Shown here in pieces: positions 22,101 through 33,246 of a DNA stretch of 64,000 bases; positions within the stretch are counted from its first letter, which is position 1; the number at the start of each line of letters is the position of its first letter. A model generated the notes under the pieces. That model saw only the letters and a list, made by a program, of their open reading frames with translations. It was not told the origin of the DNA and did not search any database. The DNA is from Cyanophora paradoxa (Eukaryota; Glaucocystophyceae; Cyanophorales; Cyanophoraceae): assembly GCA_004431415.1 (NCBI GenBank), contig QPMI01000477.1, forward strand, positions 124,001 to 188,000. The letters are read 5' to 3'. The position numbers and the translations under genes were made by a program.

Positions 22101-23982
22101 CGCAGGCGCGCGAGGGGCTCTTCGGGGCCAGCCCCGCCCTCATCCGCCTCGCCCCGCCCGACGGTACGCCCCCTCCGCCGCTCCCGACGCCCTCGCGCCC
22201 CCGCCGGCCCTCTCATCCTCGCCCGCCCCGCCCTGCCAGAGCCCGAAGTCGAGCCGAATCCCGTCTTCGATCCGTGCCCTCTCCCCGCCCAGCCGCCCTC
22301 GCCCGCCCCTTGCGACCCCCTGCTCACGGGGCGCAGGCGGCTGCTCCCGCCGCCGTCGCGGAGTCCCGGGTGGCCCAAGGCCCTCCCCGGGCACCCCGAG
22401 GCCTTCACGAGGCGCGTACCCTCCCCCGGCTCACCTGAGCGGCGCCTGAGCGGCGCGCAGGTGGCTCGCGGAGGCCCGCCCGCCCGAGGCTCCCCCATCC
22501 AGAGCGGCCGCGCCCGACTGGGATCCTCCACCCGCGCGCCCCGGAGCCCGCGGCCACGCGCCCGCCAGCCGCCCGCCTCTGCCCTCCTGCGGGGCCCGCC
22601 CCTTCGGGTGCGCTTGAGCTCTCTACCCCCGCCTCTCCATTGCGGCATCGAGGTTCCCGGGGGTGCAGGTCAGAGGCGGGAGAGGACAGCGACGACCAGG
22701 GCGAGGCGGGCTGGGAGGGGGTCTACGAGAGGCGCGCCGTCCCTTCCCACTGGCGCCTCTCGGGCTCTCAGGAGTCGCGCAGGGGCCGGCCGCGCCTGGG
22801 CGGCCGCGTGCTGGTCTCCGAGCTGCGGCTCCGCGGGGCCGTGCCGCTGCCGGCCGGGGCCGACCCCGGGCCCGGCTGGGCGAACTTTGTCTGGCTCGAG
22901 GTGCCTCCACCCTCCCGCCCGTACCCTTCGTCCTCCTTCCATCGCTCACGGCCCCGCAGGCGTCGGTGGGCGAGCGGAGCCGGGCGGCGCGGGCGGCGCT
23001 CGCCCCCGGGGACCCCGGCACCGCCGCCGCCTTCGCCGACTCGTTCTACTTGTGCGCCCCCGCTCGCCCGAGCCGCCTCCGCCTTCGGTTCGACGTCGAC
23101 CACCGCGCGGCGCAGCGGGCGCCTGGAGCACGGGGCGGCCCTCCGCCTGCTCGCCTTCCGCGGGCGCGGCCGCTGGCGCCAGGGCCGGGCGGCGGCGCCC
23201 GCGCCCCGCCCGGGCCGAGCTCCTGGGCGAGCTCCGCCTCCCGCTCGCCGACCTCGCCGGCTGGCGCGACGGCGCCGAGCGCAGCGCCGCTTCCCGCTGG
23301 TTCCCGTGCGCGCCCCGTTTCTGCCCTCCCGATCGCCCGCCCCGCCGGCGCCGACCGGCCCCGCAGGCTCGCAGTGCGGGGCGACGCTCCCACGGCTTTT
23401 ACCACCGCCGCCCCCGCCCCCGAGGCGCCCCACCCTCCAAACTTTCGAAAACCCAGCCCGGCCTGAGGCGCCGCACGCAGGTTCAGATGGCGCTGCGCTA
23501 CAGCGGGCCGCCCCCGCGCCGGCGGCCCCCCGGGTCCTTCCCCGAGCCCGAGCCCGAGCCCGAGGCGGGGGCGGAGCGGGTGCCCCGCGCGACGTTCGGG
23601 CGCGACGGCGCCGACTGGCTCGAGTACACCGACAAGGTACGCAGCTCGAATCTCCGGGGGGCCTTTTCCGTTGGTGAAACTGAGGGCGCGGCAGTGGGGC
23701 GAGAGCCGCGAGGACTGCCCCCCGCCGCCCCCACCCCCGCCTCGAGGGACGGCGCGCGGTCGCGGGCTGCGGCCCGACCTTTCCGCCCCTCCCCCCGCAA
23801 CATATCCTGTCCCTTACCCCGCACCGTACCCGCCTCCCATGCACCCGCACCCCTATAGCTACAGCTACGCTTACCCCGGCCCCCCCGTGCCTTACCTCCT
23901 GGCGGCTCCTGTCCCTTGGATCTCAGCTCTACCCCCGCCTGCACCCCCGCCCCCTTCGTGGCCGTATGCGTATCCCCGATAG
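19169..23982 (+). CDS. calpain-family cysteine protease with C-terminal extension
   Basis: Tentative start ATG is at 19169; stop TAG is at 23980-23982. Calpain signatures appear in order: PGDVIQGNL then ADCWLLGAFS with catalytic Cys (TGC 19678-19680); YAVAIYKDHHWH, ILIDDRIPC and LLEKAFAK; AHGCYENLVAGYVDHGLKDL; GHAYGVLEA with catalytic His (20635-20637); LLRVRNPW with catalytic Asn (20697-20699); WKGPWSDGAPEWSEE; and DDGTFWIGWEDF, which closes the protease core. A C2-like (domain III) part follows, with GEWKAGWSAWGCPN, a basic NRNWHRNRQF stretch and MTYEPGQEAGYSL. Beyond 22640 a second C2-like region (WEGVYERR ... LRLPLADLAGW) is followed by a Pro/Tyr-rich tail. The triad is intact, so an active Ca2+-regulated protease is likely. 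No EF-hand domain is seen. The 21900-22640 exons are uncertain, and the C-terminal part could be a separate gene. Confidence 0.85.
20583..20605 (+). repeat. C homopolymer in calpain intron
   Basis: A long pure C run lies just upstream of the acceptor of the exon that carries the catalytic His. Confidence 0.6.
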
Positions 23983-24098
23983 TGCTAACTTTGCTCGAGC
24001 TCACCATCAGAAATGTACCGCATCCAACATGAGCGACTTCGAAGCTTGAATTTGATCCTAAAAGCGACTCGGCGGGCCGGGCGGGGCGGCGGGGCGGC
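23983..24098. other. 116-bp convergent gap
   Basis: It lies between the calpain and INTS9 stop codons. The two 3' UTRs must share it or overlap. Confidence 0.6.
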
Positions 24099-27004
24099 TC
24101 AGAGGCGGAGGAGCTGGCGCTCGACGGCGGCGCGGAGGGCCTCGCGCGCCGCCGGCCCCGCCGCCTCCACCGCCGTCCCCGTCGGCGCACCACGACCCGC
24201 GCCCCCAGCTCCCCACCCACAGCACCCGCGCCCCGCCCCGTCCCCGCCACCGCCTCAACCTCCTCCAGCTCCTCGTACCCCTCCTGCGCCCCGGCGTCGG
24301 CCAGGGCCAGGGGGGGGGAGGGGGTACGCGGACCTCGCGGAGGGCGGCGGCGAGGCGGGGAAGGAGACGGCGCCGCAGAAGAGGGCGGCGGGGCGGGCGG
24401 GGCGGCCTCGCCGTAGGGCCGCCTGGCCGTCTGGAGGGGCCCCGCAGGCTCGAGAAGGGCGCCACAACGCGGCCCGCCTCCGCCCCGCCCGCCGCCCGCA
24501 CCGCCACCGTCCGCACCGCCCCGCCGCCTGCCCGCCCCGCGCGAGCGCGTCGGGCCCTCCCGGGGCGCGGCGGGGGGCGCGCCCCTCCCGGGGTACAGGC
24601 GCGCACCTTAGCGTCCAGGCGGGCCTCTCGGAACTTGGGCTGCGCCGCCGCGTCGGCCGCGGGCGGCGGGGCGGGGGCGGGGCGGGCGGGGTTGCGCGGG
24701 GGCACCCTGAGGGGGACGTGGCGGCGGGCGAGGTGGGCGAGGGTGGCGAGGGCGCATCCGTCGGGCGCCTGCACCGAGGCCGCCACCCCCGCCGGCACCA
24801 GCGCCTGCGAGCGCCGCGTGAGGGCGGGCAGAGGGAGGGAGGAGGAGGGGCGGAGGCGCTCGCCTGCCGGGGCCGCGCCTCGTACAGGATGTGGCTCACC
24901 TCCTGCGGGCGTGCGGTTCAGGGGCGGAGATCTAGATTCAAGGGGCGGGCGGGCGGGGGGCGCCTGGGGCGAGAGGCGGAGGTCGAGGGGCGTCCAGTAG
25001 GCGCGCAGGGCGAGCCGCGAGAAGGGCGCCCGGCACGCTTGCGCCTCCCACGCGGGGTCTGCGGTGCGTCAGGGGGGGCGCCGGATCGGCCGCGCGGGGG
25101 GCACCGATGAGGGCGACGGAGCAGTTGGGGCGGTGCGCCCACGAGCGCACGAACTGCAGCGCGGCGCCCCCGCGCAGCGAGGGCGGCCCTGCTCGTGCGC
25201 GCGCTTCAGCCGGGCGCTCGGAGAGGGCGGCGGCGGGAGGGGGCGCACCGGCGAAGACGACGCAGGGCTCGCGGTAGATGCGCCCCAGCGGCGGGCCGTC
25301 CCCGGCCCCGCACGTCTGCCCGCCCCGCCCTCTTCAGGACGACAGGCTGGGTTGGGACCCGGGAGAGCGCACGCCGGGCTTGATGGTGGGGTGCGGCCGC
25401 GTGGCGGGGTCCGAGGTGTAGTGGAGGGCCCCGCCCCGGGCCAGGTCCCCGTGCACAAAGGGGTCCTCGGCCAGAAGCACCCGGTCCTGCCTCGCCTTCC
25501 CCAGCCTGGCCCCCGGGGGGTCGGCCGGGGGGCGGCGCGCCTCGAGGGGTACGGCGGCGGACCACTCGGAGGAGATGTTGGCGTAGGCGAGCGCGAGGTC
25601 CGCGGCGGGGGAGACCACGTAGAGGGGTACGTCCCACAGCCCGATCTGCTTCAGGTAGTTGTGGAACTGCCGGGGGGGGGGGAATTGCAGTCGGGGTACG
25701 GCGTTTCCGGGCGGGGGGGCGGGCGGACCGTCTCGATGAGGTCGAGGATGAGGCCGGAGGGGTGGCAGGGCACGAGGAGGCTGCCCCCCTCCCGGATCGT
25801 CGTACCCAGGACCGAGGCGAGCTCCGCCAGCATCGGGTCGGGCCGGGGTATGCTGTCCGAGCTCACCTCCGGCGCGATCAGCTGCGCGGGGAGGGGCGTG
25901 AGGGGGGTACGCGGGTCGCGGGGAGACGGAGCGGGGGCGCGCCACGTCGGCGCCGCGGAGGCTCTCGATGTCGAGGGGCTCGGGGTGCCGCGAGGTCGCC
26001 GACGAGCTGTGCGACACGTACACGATCTGCGATGCCGCGCCCCCGCCCCGCCCCGCGCTCGAGCTCGCCCGCGCGCGGAGCGGCGCGGCGGCGGGCGCCT
26101 CGGGCCCGTACCTTGTCGGAGGCGGTGCTGAGGACCCAGTTGGCGCCGCCGATGCAGAAGCCCGAGCTGACGGGCGTCGCGCGCAGCGCCGGCGAGAGCT
26201 CCTGCGCGACGCCGGACCGTGAGCGGCGGCGGCGGCGGCGGCCGGGGTGCGACGCCCGCACCACGTCCTCCTTGAAGGAGAGGGGGCGGATGCGGGCCAG
26301 GCAGCGCTCCACGTCGGCCATCGTGTACGGCGCCCGCCGCGTCGACGGCACCGCCGCAGGCTCCGCCGGCTCCTCGGCGGTCCGCTGCCGCCTGCGATCG
26401 GGGCGTGAGCGCCGGCGGGGCGGATGGCCGGGGCGGGGGCGGGGGCGGGGGCGCACTTCGCAGCGGGGGGCCCGGGCCGGCCCGTGGCGTTCACGCTCTG
26501 CGGCTCCTCGCACGCCTTTACGAGCTCCTCCATCAGCTGCCTGCACGGCGAGCAGTCGGCAAAAGCCCGCGCCGCCGCCCGCGCCGCGGGCGCCTCACCG
26601 GCCGATCTGGATCGTGGGGTCCGTCGCGTAGACCTTGCCGCGGAACGTCGTGTACTCGGTCACGTACGGCAGGGCGAGCAGGTTGTGGTAGTTCGAGATG
26701 AGGACACAGTCGACAGCCGCCCAGTCCGCCACGGCGTGAAACTGCGGCGTGTCGAGCGTGTAGTCTGGCCCGCGCGACGCGCTCGAGGCATCGTCTCCGG
26801 GCTTCGGGAGCTCGGGGGAGACTCCAAGCTGCACGGCATCCGCAGGGAATGGCCCTGGCTCGAGGGCGCAGTCGAGGAGGACGCGCGTGCCCTCGAGCTT
26901 CAGGAGGAAGCAAGAGGCCGACGGCGAGAGGCCCAGGGTGAGCTGCGCGAACGGTTAGCACCGCTCGCGGGCGTCCTGCGCGCGAGCGACCGCACCAGCT
27001 TCAT
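24099..27004 (-). CDS. INTS9: Integrator complex subunit 9 (INTS9)
   Basis: ATG is at 27002-27004. The first coding exon is only MKL, followed by a GTGCGG...CTAAC...GCAG intron and then LTLGLSPSASCFLLKLEG, which matches the INTS9 N-terminus residue for residue in spacing. Next come VDCVLISNYHNLLALPYVTE, VYATDPTIQIGRLLMEELV, TPVSSGFCIGGANWVLS, YVSHSSSATSRHPEPLD, LLVPCHPSGLILDLIE, VPLYVVSPAADLALAYA and EDPFVHGDL. The gene ends AAVERQLLRL (TGA at 24099-24101). The family is metallo-beta-lactamase/beta-CASP, paired with INTS11. As expected for INTS9, the metal-binding HxHxDH is degraded (SNYHNLLALPY), so it is a structural pseudo-nuclease in the complex that cleaves nascent snRNA and other transcripts. 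Exons between 25900 and 24900 are less certain. Confidence 0.9.
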
Positions 27005-27582
27005 CGGCGGGGGGAAGAGGCCGAGACCCCGTACACGAATTGGAAGTCGAACAAGTAACAACGCTTTGGCGGGCAAGACAGAGTTAAGATGTTCACGGGA
27101 AAAGTGCAGTGCGTGTCTCCGCTACATCCTGAGACCCCGACCTGCGCGCCGCGAAAATGACAACGTTGCGGTCCGCGGTTCTGAGCGAGTGCCCGCAGGG
27201 GGCCGACGCTGCCCGCCGGCATGAAGACGGATAGGTGAGCTCGGCCTGCCTAGCGCACGTGGCGGCTAGCACTGGCGCCACCGCCGATCGGCTTGCCCGG
27301 CCTCGGGCTGGCGTCCTGTCTGCCATACGCCGCTTCTAGACGACCAGAGAGCTTAGCTATGACGCAAGACCGGCCCGATCGTGCATCCAGCCGAAGCCGC
27401 GGCCCAGCAGCGCAACCGGCGAACCCGCGCCCTCGTCGTCACTCGCCGCGCGCGGCATATGCCTCAGCAGCTGCACTCTTTAGCTAAGCCGCTTCCACAC
27501 GGCAGCCGCAGCCCGCCGCCCTAGTGCCGCTCCCGGCTTACGCGCGGGCCGTTTCTGAGGCGGGGCGGGGGCGGGGGCAGGC
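27005..27582. promoter_or_regulatory. divergent promoter region, possibly with a small 5' exon
   Basis: It lies between the INTS9 start (-) and the first clear WD40 exon (+). The WD40 gene needs an upstream start; ATGs at 27360 and 27460 are candidates, but neither joins cleanly in frame to the 27583 exon. No core promoter element is recognised. Confidence 0.35.
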
Positions 27583-29567
27583 AGCTGAGGATAGCGCCGC
27601 TGAACACGGCGGTGGAGCCGACGGGGGAGCTCCTGTGCGTGAAGTACAGCCAGGACGGGCACGTCATCGCCGCCTCGGGGGACGACGGGTGCGCGGCGCG
27701 CCCTCCGCACGGGCGCCGCGCCGCGCCGCGCCGAGGGCCGGCCGCAGGTACATCCGCGTGTACGAGACGGAGGCGAAGATCCAGCTCCACAAGATGAGCG
27801 GCGACGTGCGCGGCGCCCCGCCCCGCCCCCCCCCTCGCCCTTCGCCTCCCCGCCTCCCCCGACGCGCCGCCCCCCCAGGTCCTGGAGAAGGCGCCGATCA
27901 CGGCCATCCGCTTCAAGCGTGCGCCCCGCCCTTTCCCCCTAGCCTAGCTTTCGGAACCGGGCGCAAGCAAGCAAGCACTCAGCTAGAGACAGACAGGGCG
28001 CAGCGCCCTGCTCCTCCCGAAGTACTCCTCCCCCCACCTCTGACGTCAGCCCGGCCCGCCGGCAGCGTTCGACTCGAAGCCGGAATCGCGGTCGATCCTC
28101 GCCGCCGTCTCCTCCGACGGCGTCGTCCGCCAGGCCCGCCCCGCCCCGGCCCCCGCCCCCCGCCCCCGCCGGCCTGACCCCGCCCTCCCGTGCAGTTCCA
28201 CGCGATCCAGGGCAAGAGCCTCTGGCACGTCCGCGAGGTGCCCGCACCCTCTTTCTTCCCCACCCTGGAGATATCCAAGAGCGAGCCCCGCTCGCAGCCC
28301 GGGAACAGCATCTACGCCATCGACTACTGCCACGACAGCACAAAGTTCGCAACCGCCGGCAGCGACAAGCACGTGCGGCCCCCGTACCCCGCCACGATGG
28401 AAATGCCGCACCCCCTCCCTGCCGCCGACCGCCGTACCCCCGCCGCCGCAGATCCGCGTGTACGACGACGCGACGAAGAAAGTTCTGCTCGACATGGTGC
28501 GCGCGTACCCCCCTCGCTCCCTCCTCGTACCCCCTCCCGACCGCCGGGCGCGCAGCACGAGGGCGGGCTGAAGCACCAGTCGGCGCACGCGAACCGCATC
28601 TACAGGTACCCCCGCCTGCAGGACGGTCTGGGGCGCTTCGGGCTCTGACGGGCGGCGCGTAGTGTGAAGTTTCTGCCGGAGGCTGACAACGTGGTCCTCT
28701 CCGCCGGCTGGGTCCGCCCCGCCGCCCGCGCGCCTCGCCCCGCCTCCTCCCTCCGCCCTAGGCCTGTCTGAGGGGGCCGGCAGGACAACACGGTGCAAAT
28801 ATGGGACCTGCGCTCGGGCAACTCCATACGCTCCATCTACGGGCCCTACGTCTCCGGCGGTGCGCCCGCCATCTGTTCCAGAGGGTCCCCTCCCGGATCC
28901 GAACCGGAGGCCGGAGCAGACGCGATGGACGTGAGCAAGGAGCACTACGTGGTGACGGGCTCCTACCGCCCCAAGGACCAGCTCCAAGTGCTTCGAGAGA
29001 GCCGCAGGGCACGCGCCGGCGCGGCCCCTCACCCGCGCGGCAGATATGGGACCTGCGGTCGACGAAGCTGAGCGTGGGGATCGTGTGGAACAAGAAGCAC
29101 CCGCCGGGTACGTACAGCGCCTCGCCGCACCGAGCGCGACGAACGCCGGCGCCTGCTCCTCTGATGCCGCGTGCGTGCAGGGAACCTCGAGGACGCGCAC
29201 CTCTACGCCGCCATGGTGCCTTTCCCCCTCCCGCCCGCCGCCCCGCTCCCGCCCCGGCCGCGCCGACGCGCCCCCGGCAGTTCTCGCCCCGCAACCCCCA
29301 GGTCGTCATCGCCGCCGGCGCCGTCACAAACGACTGCAGGGTGCGCTCCGCTCGCGCCTCCACCTCCGGACCCCTCCCCGGCGCCCCTCACGCCCGCCCC
29401 CGCGGCCGCCCCCGCCCCGCGCTCAGGTCTTCTACGCACCGACGGGGGACTGCCTGGGGTTCACGCCCCGCCTGGGGGCCTGCATCTACAGCGTGGACGT
29501 GCACCCCAACGGCAAGAACGTCGCCCTCTCCGGCAAGGACGGCCGCGTCTACATCGTCGACCTCTAG
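27583..29567 (+). CDS. WD40-repeat protein
   Basis: The first clear exon starts at 27583 after a GGCAG acceptor (LRIAPLNTAVEP); stop TAG is at 29565-29567. Successive exons give beta-propeller blades: GELLCVKYSQDGHVIAASGDDG, YIRVYETEAKIQLHKM, SIYAIDYCHDSTKFATAGSDK, IRVYDDAT, VKFLPEADNVVLSAGW, DNTVQIWDLRSGNSIRSIYG, DAMDVSKEHYVVTGSYR, IWDLRSTKLSVGIVWN, ACIYSVDVHPNGKNVALSGKDG and a final YIVDL. That is about seven WD repeats with little else, so it is probably a single propeller acting as a protein-interaction scaffold. Introns begin GTGCGC or GTGCCC. The start codon is not settled. The exact family is not recognised. Confidence 0.82.
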
Positions 29568-29613
29568 CCTCCAGCTGAGTTCTGATCCGCTGAGCGTCTC
29601 AGTATCTGTCTCT
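29568..29613. other. 46-bp convergent gap
   Basis: Only 46 bases separate the WD40 stop and the F-box/LRR stop. The transcripts almost certainly overlap in antisense. Confidence 0.7.
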
Positions 29614-31558
29614 CTAAAGCAAGTACGAGACGCGTATGCCGCGGGCGGCGGCCGCCGCCGCGTCCTCCTCGGTCAGGCGGGCGCCCCGGGGCAGGCAGAG
29701 GCGCTGGAGGGCGGGGAGGGCCCCCGGCAGGCCCGCAGGAGCGGCGGCCAGCGGGTTCCCTTCCAGGAAGAGCAGCGCGAGGCTCGGCAGGCCGCAGAGG
29801 GCCCCGGGGGGTACGCTGTCAATCCGGTTCCGCGAGAGGCGGAGCGTCTGCCCGGCGGCCCCGGTCAGAGAAACAAGGGCCTGACCGAGCTTCTCCGGGG
29901 TGGGCGTGCAAACCGTGAGGTGGGGCAACCCGGCGATCGAGGTCGGGACGGAGGGTACGCGGTTTCCCTCCATAAGGAGGTGCCGGAGGGACGCCGGCAG
30001 GCGCCGCGGGATCGACTCCAGCGCGTTGTCCGGCGCATTCAGAGTGGCCTGGGGGGTACGGAGTTGAGCGGGAGATACCGAATGGGGTAGAGAGGGGGGT
30101 ACCAGGGCGGGCAGGTCGCCCAGCTCCTCGGGGAGCTCCCTCAGCTTGTTCCCGTACAGCTGCAGGACCTGAGGGTACGGTATAAAGGCGGAGAAAGGGG
30201 TACGGCGGGCTTTGGTATGGCGGGCCTCCAGGGAAGAGAGACGGGAGACAGAGGGTGGCAAATGTTCGATGACGTTCTGCAGAGGCGGGGGCTGATCAGA
30301 GTATGGCGGGGTACACGGGTGCAGGGGGCGCGCCTGGCTCAGGTTGAGGTATGTGAGCGAAGGGAGGGCGAGGACGGGCGGGGGTACGGCGTCGAGGCCG
30401 CACTCGCAGAGGCTGAGCCAGCGGAGGGACGGGGGAAGCGGGGGTACGGCGAGCGCCTTCGAGGGGCGGGGCGGCACTGGGCGAGGTCGAGGCGGGTGAG
30501 GGGTACGGCGGCGAGGGAGGCCGGGAGGGAGCGGATGGGGTTGTCGGGAACGCAGAGCGATTCCAGGCGGGGCAGGAGCTTCGGCAGATCGTCGGGGAGG
30601 GTCTTGAGGCCGCAGGAGGGGAGGTTCAGGAAGCGGAGGGAGGGCGGGAGGGGGGGTAGAGCGCCCCCCGGGAGGCGGAAGCGGGAGCCGCCGAGGCCCA
30701 GCTCCTCGAGGAGGGGTAGGGCGTTGAGGCCCGAGGGGGGTACCCTCATGCTGGAGCTCAGGAGGCGGAGGACGCGGAGGGAAGGGAGGCGGGGGAGGTC
30801 GGGCGGCGGGTCCGAGCCGCCGCTCCCGCACAGGTCCAGCGACTCCAGCGCCGCGAGGGGCGCCCGCAGCAGCGCCTCCAGCGGGGACCGCGCCTGCAGG
30901 CCGCGCGCGGCGGCGCCGCCGGTCGGCGCCCGGATAGCGTGGCCGGGCGCGGCGGGGCTCTATGATCGGGGGACGGGGGTCGCACGGCGGTGCAGTGCAC
31001 GGCCGCAAGGGACCGCAGGCGGCCGCGCGCGGCCGCAGCGATGGCCGAGAGCGCCTCGTCGTCGACAGCGGTTCCGGACACGTCGACCTGGCGGGGAGAG
31101 TCAGCGAGGCCCGGTACGCGAGCCCGCGCCGCGCGCGCGCTCGCCTCAGTCGCGCCGGGGGCGAGCGCGACGAGTTCCGCGATCTCCGTCGCGTCGAGCT
31201 GGCACGACTGCAGCTGAAGGACCTTCGCCTGGGCGTACGCTCGATCAGAAGGATGCGGCGCGCTTGGCGGGGCGCGCGTACGGATGAGAATCTGTGGTGC
31301 AAGAGGCGCTGTAGCGCCTCGAACGTCCTAAACTCGCTGCGTACGAGGGCCAGGCTGAACTGATCGAGGCCGACCGCGAGAACCGCCTGCCGCCATCCTG
31401 GGGAGCGCACCGCGACGTCAAGAACTGACCGCGCGAAAGTAAGCTCGAACCGCCAAGAACCTACCGCGCGAGACAAGCTCGATCTGGCATCGGTCGCGCA
31501 GGCTCAACCGCGCCAAGATCTGTGCCAGGAGCTCGGTTGGCAAATCATCGATGCTCAT
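29614..31558 (-). CDS. F-box and leucine-rich-repeat protein
   Basis: ATG is at 31556-31558. The N-terminus reads MSIDDLPTELLAQILARLS with LRDRCQIELVSR after it, a clear F-box. A GTAGGTTC intron follows. Later exons carry leucine-rich repeats: SLTYLNLSQ, VLQLYGNKLRELPEELGDL, SLRHLLMEGNRV, LRLSRNRIDSVPPGALCGLP, LALLFLEGNPLAAAP. It ends GIRVSYLL, TAG at 29614-29616. By family knowledge, F-box/LRR proteins join SKP1-cullin-1 ubiquitin ligases through the F-box and bind substrate through the LRR. Introns contain GTACCCC on the sense strand. The exons at 31300-30800 shift frame through introns I could not all place. Confidence 0.83.
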
Positions 31559-31713
31559 TGTTCACTGCATGCGCGTTGGTTATCGAGGATCTGGGCCGTC
31601 GATGCTAGCGCTCATCAATATTGCAGGCCGCTGCAACACATTCGACTTTGCGCCTGTACCCATCCCGACCGCAAGCATATTCGACTTTTGCGCCTGTCCT
31701 TGAGGAAACCGGC
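31559..31713. promoter_or_regulatory. 155-bp divergent promoter
   Basis: It lies between the F-box/LRR start and the p97-adaptor start. A pair of similar words (ATTCGACTTTGCGCCTGT and ATTCGACTTTTGCGCCTGT) occurs at 31639 and 31679, about 40 bases apart, and could be regulatory. Confidence 0.4.
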
Positions 31714-32253
31714 ATGGGAGGCTGCTGCAGCGCCGACGGCGGAGCCGTCAGCGACGCCCGGGGCGGCTACGGGAGCGCCGCGTACGGCGGGGGCCAGCGT
31801 CTCGGCGGCGGCTCAGCAGGGAGCAGCCCGGCCAAAGCGAAGGCCTCTAAGCCGGCGGGAAGGTCTTCTTCGCAATCCCGAGTCGCCGGCCCTTCCGCTT
31901 CGCAGTCGACGCCCGAGCCGAACCTCGAGGATATCCGAGCAAAGGCGGCAGCAGCAGCGGAGGCAAGGCTCAGGTCGCAGGAGATGCGCGGCGTCACAGG
32001 GCCGAAGTGCGTCCGAATGCATTCCCGCCGCCTTGAACGCCGGCCATTTCGAACTGCACCCGCGCCTTCTGACCGCCGCCACGTTCTGACACTTCTCTCC
32101 TCGTGCCGCCGCGCAGGCCGAAGATAAAACCGCGACCGGAAGAGCCCACAAACTTGCGAGACCAGCCCGTCCTTCAGGTCCGCTCCTCGGTTCGGGCTCT
32201 CCTCATTGCAAGATTAGCTAACCGTGCGCCCCGCGCAGTGGCGGATGGGCTGA
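31714..32253 (+). CDS. small VCP/p97-interacting protein (SVIP-like), myristoylated
   Basis: Exons 31714-32006, 32117-32177 and 32239-32253 join in frame to give 122 residues. The N-terminus MGGCCS is a strong N-myristoylation site with adjacent cysteines for palmitoylation. After a Gly/Ser-rich linker, residues about 69-90 read PNLEDIRAKAAAAAEARLRS. This matches the p97/VCP-interacting motif (VIM) helix of SVIP, with its Ala-rich core and the Arg that contacts the p97 N domain. The end is PVLQWRMG, like the short hydrophobic-Trp tail of SVIP relatives. In animals SVIP anchors p97 at ER membranes and inhibits ER-associated degradation. The second intron has the branch site GCTAACC. Call based on motif and architecture. 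Confidence 0.78.
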
Positions 32254-32340
32254 GCAGCAGAGACGATACGGATAAGGTTACAGTACATCATTTGACGCCA
32301 AGCAGCTGCGCCGACCCTATGTACAGCGGAGGGTTCCAGC

Positions 32341-33246
32341 CTAAGCGGCGAAGGGATTCTCAGCGACCGCCTCCATCGAATTCGGCTCCTCTTCCCGCGG
32401 CGCAGCTGCGGTCGCCTTTGGAGGCTGCTTCGGCGCCGGCGGCCGCGGCTGATGGGCCGCCGCCAGTCCTGCTCCGACGGCCTTCACCACCAAGTTCTCG
32501 ACGACGTCCTCGGCGAAGTGCAGCATCGCTCCCGGCTGCGCGCGCGCAGGCGTCGTCCTGTTCTTCTTTGAATGTGTAAGTAAACATCGAGCACCGTCGG
32601 AAGCGAGGGCGGTTTGACGTGGTGGATGTGCAGCCGAGATTGCGGGCTTGGGGTCCGCACAGTGCGCTCTTGGACGTGAACCGGGTGGTCCACCTTGGAG
32701 AGTGTTTAGGAGCTAGCCAAAAAGCTTGGCGCGTGTACGCGCACCGGTTCCATCCTCGCAGCTCCAGTCGCGGCCGCAACCTCGGTTAGACCGTGCGCAG
32801 CTGCTGCTATCGGTGTCGGAGCCGGCGGGGTCGAGACGTCGCCGGCGGAGTGCCGCTGATCATGACGCATCGGATCGGGAGTCAGCGAGCTCGAGTCGCA
32901 CGCGCGCCGACGTGCGCTGCCGCTTCTCGCGCTTGGCGCCCCGCGCATGAAGCGGGCGCGCGCGCTCACCCTCTGCTCTGTGACGCTGTGCTCGTGCACG
33001 CCCTCCAGCGGCACGAGCCGGTGCGCGATGTTGTGGAGTGGCGAGTCCGGATCGATGCGGTTAGCCCTGTGAGGTTCCAGAAGGTCGGCATCGGCTTCTA
33101 GATGCCGCGCTCGAGCGTACGTGGGGCGGGAGCGCGTACATGACGCGGGATGGTCGGTTCAAGTGTGCTCACCTGGGTACGAGACATTCGTCCGCTTCGA
33201 ACTGCGAGCGTTGTCGTGTCTGTTGGCCAGCCTGTCCAGCCAGCAT
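32341..33246 (-). CDS. unrecognised 157-residue protein, four exons
   Basis: Exons (in gene order) are 33246-33173, 33066-32970, 32693-32586 and 32535-32341. They join in frame (474 nt including TAG) with donors GTGAGC, GTGAGC and GTTTAC and AG acceptors. A TGA lies in frame 12 bases upstream of the ATG, which fixes the start. The protein begins MLAGQAGQQTRQRSQFEA. It has a His-rich middle (SPLHNIAHRLVPLEGVHEHS, RLHIHHVKPP) and an amphipathic helix (MLHFAEDVVENLVVKAVGAG), then a Pro/Lys tail ending MEAVAENPFAA. There is no signal peptide or membrane helix. The open, well-composed joins make it a likely real gene. It shares a 213-bp promoter region with the myosin gene. Confidence 0.65.
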
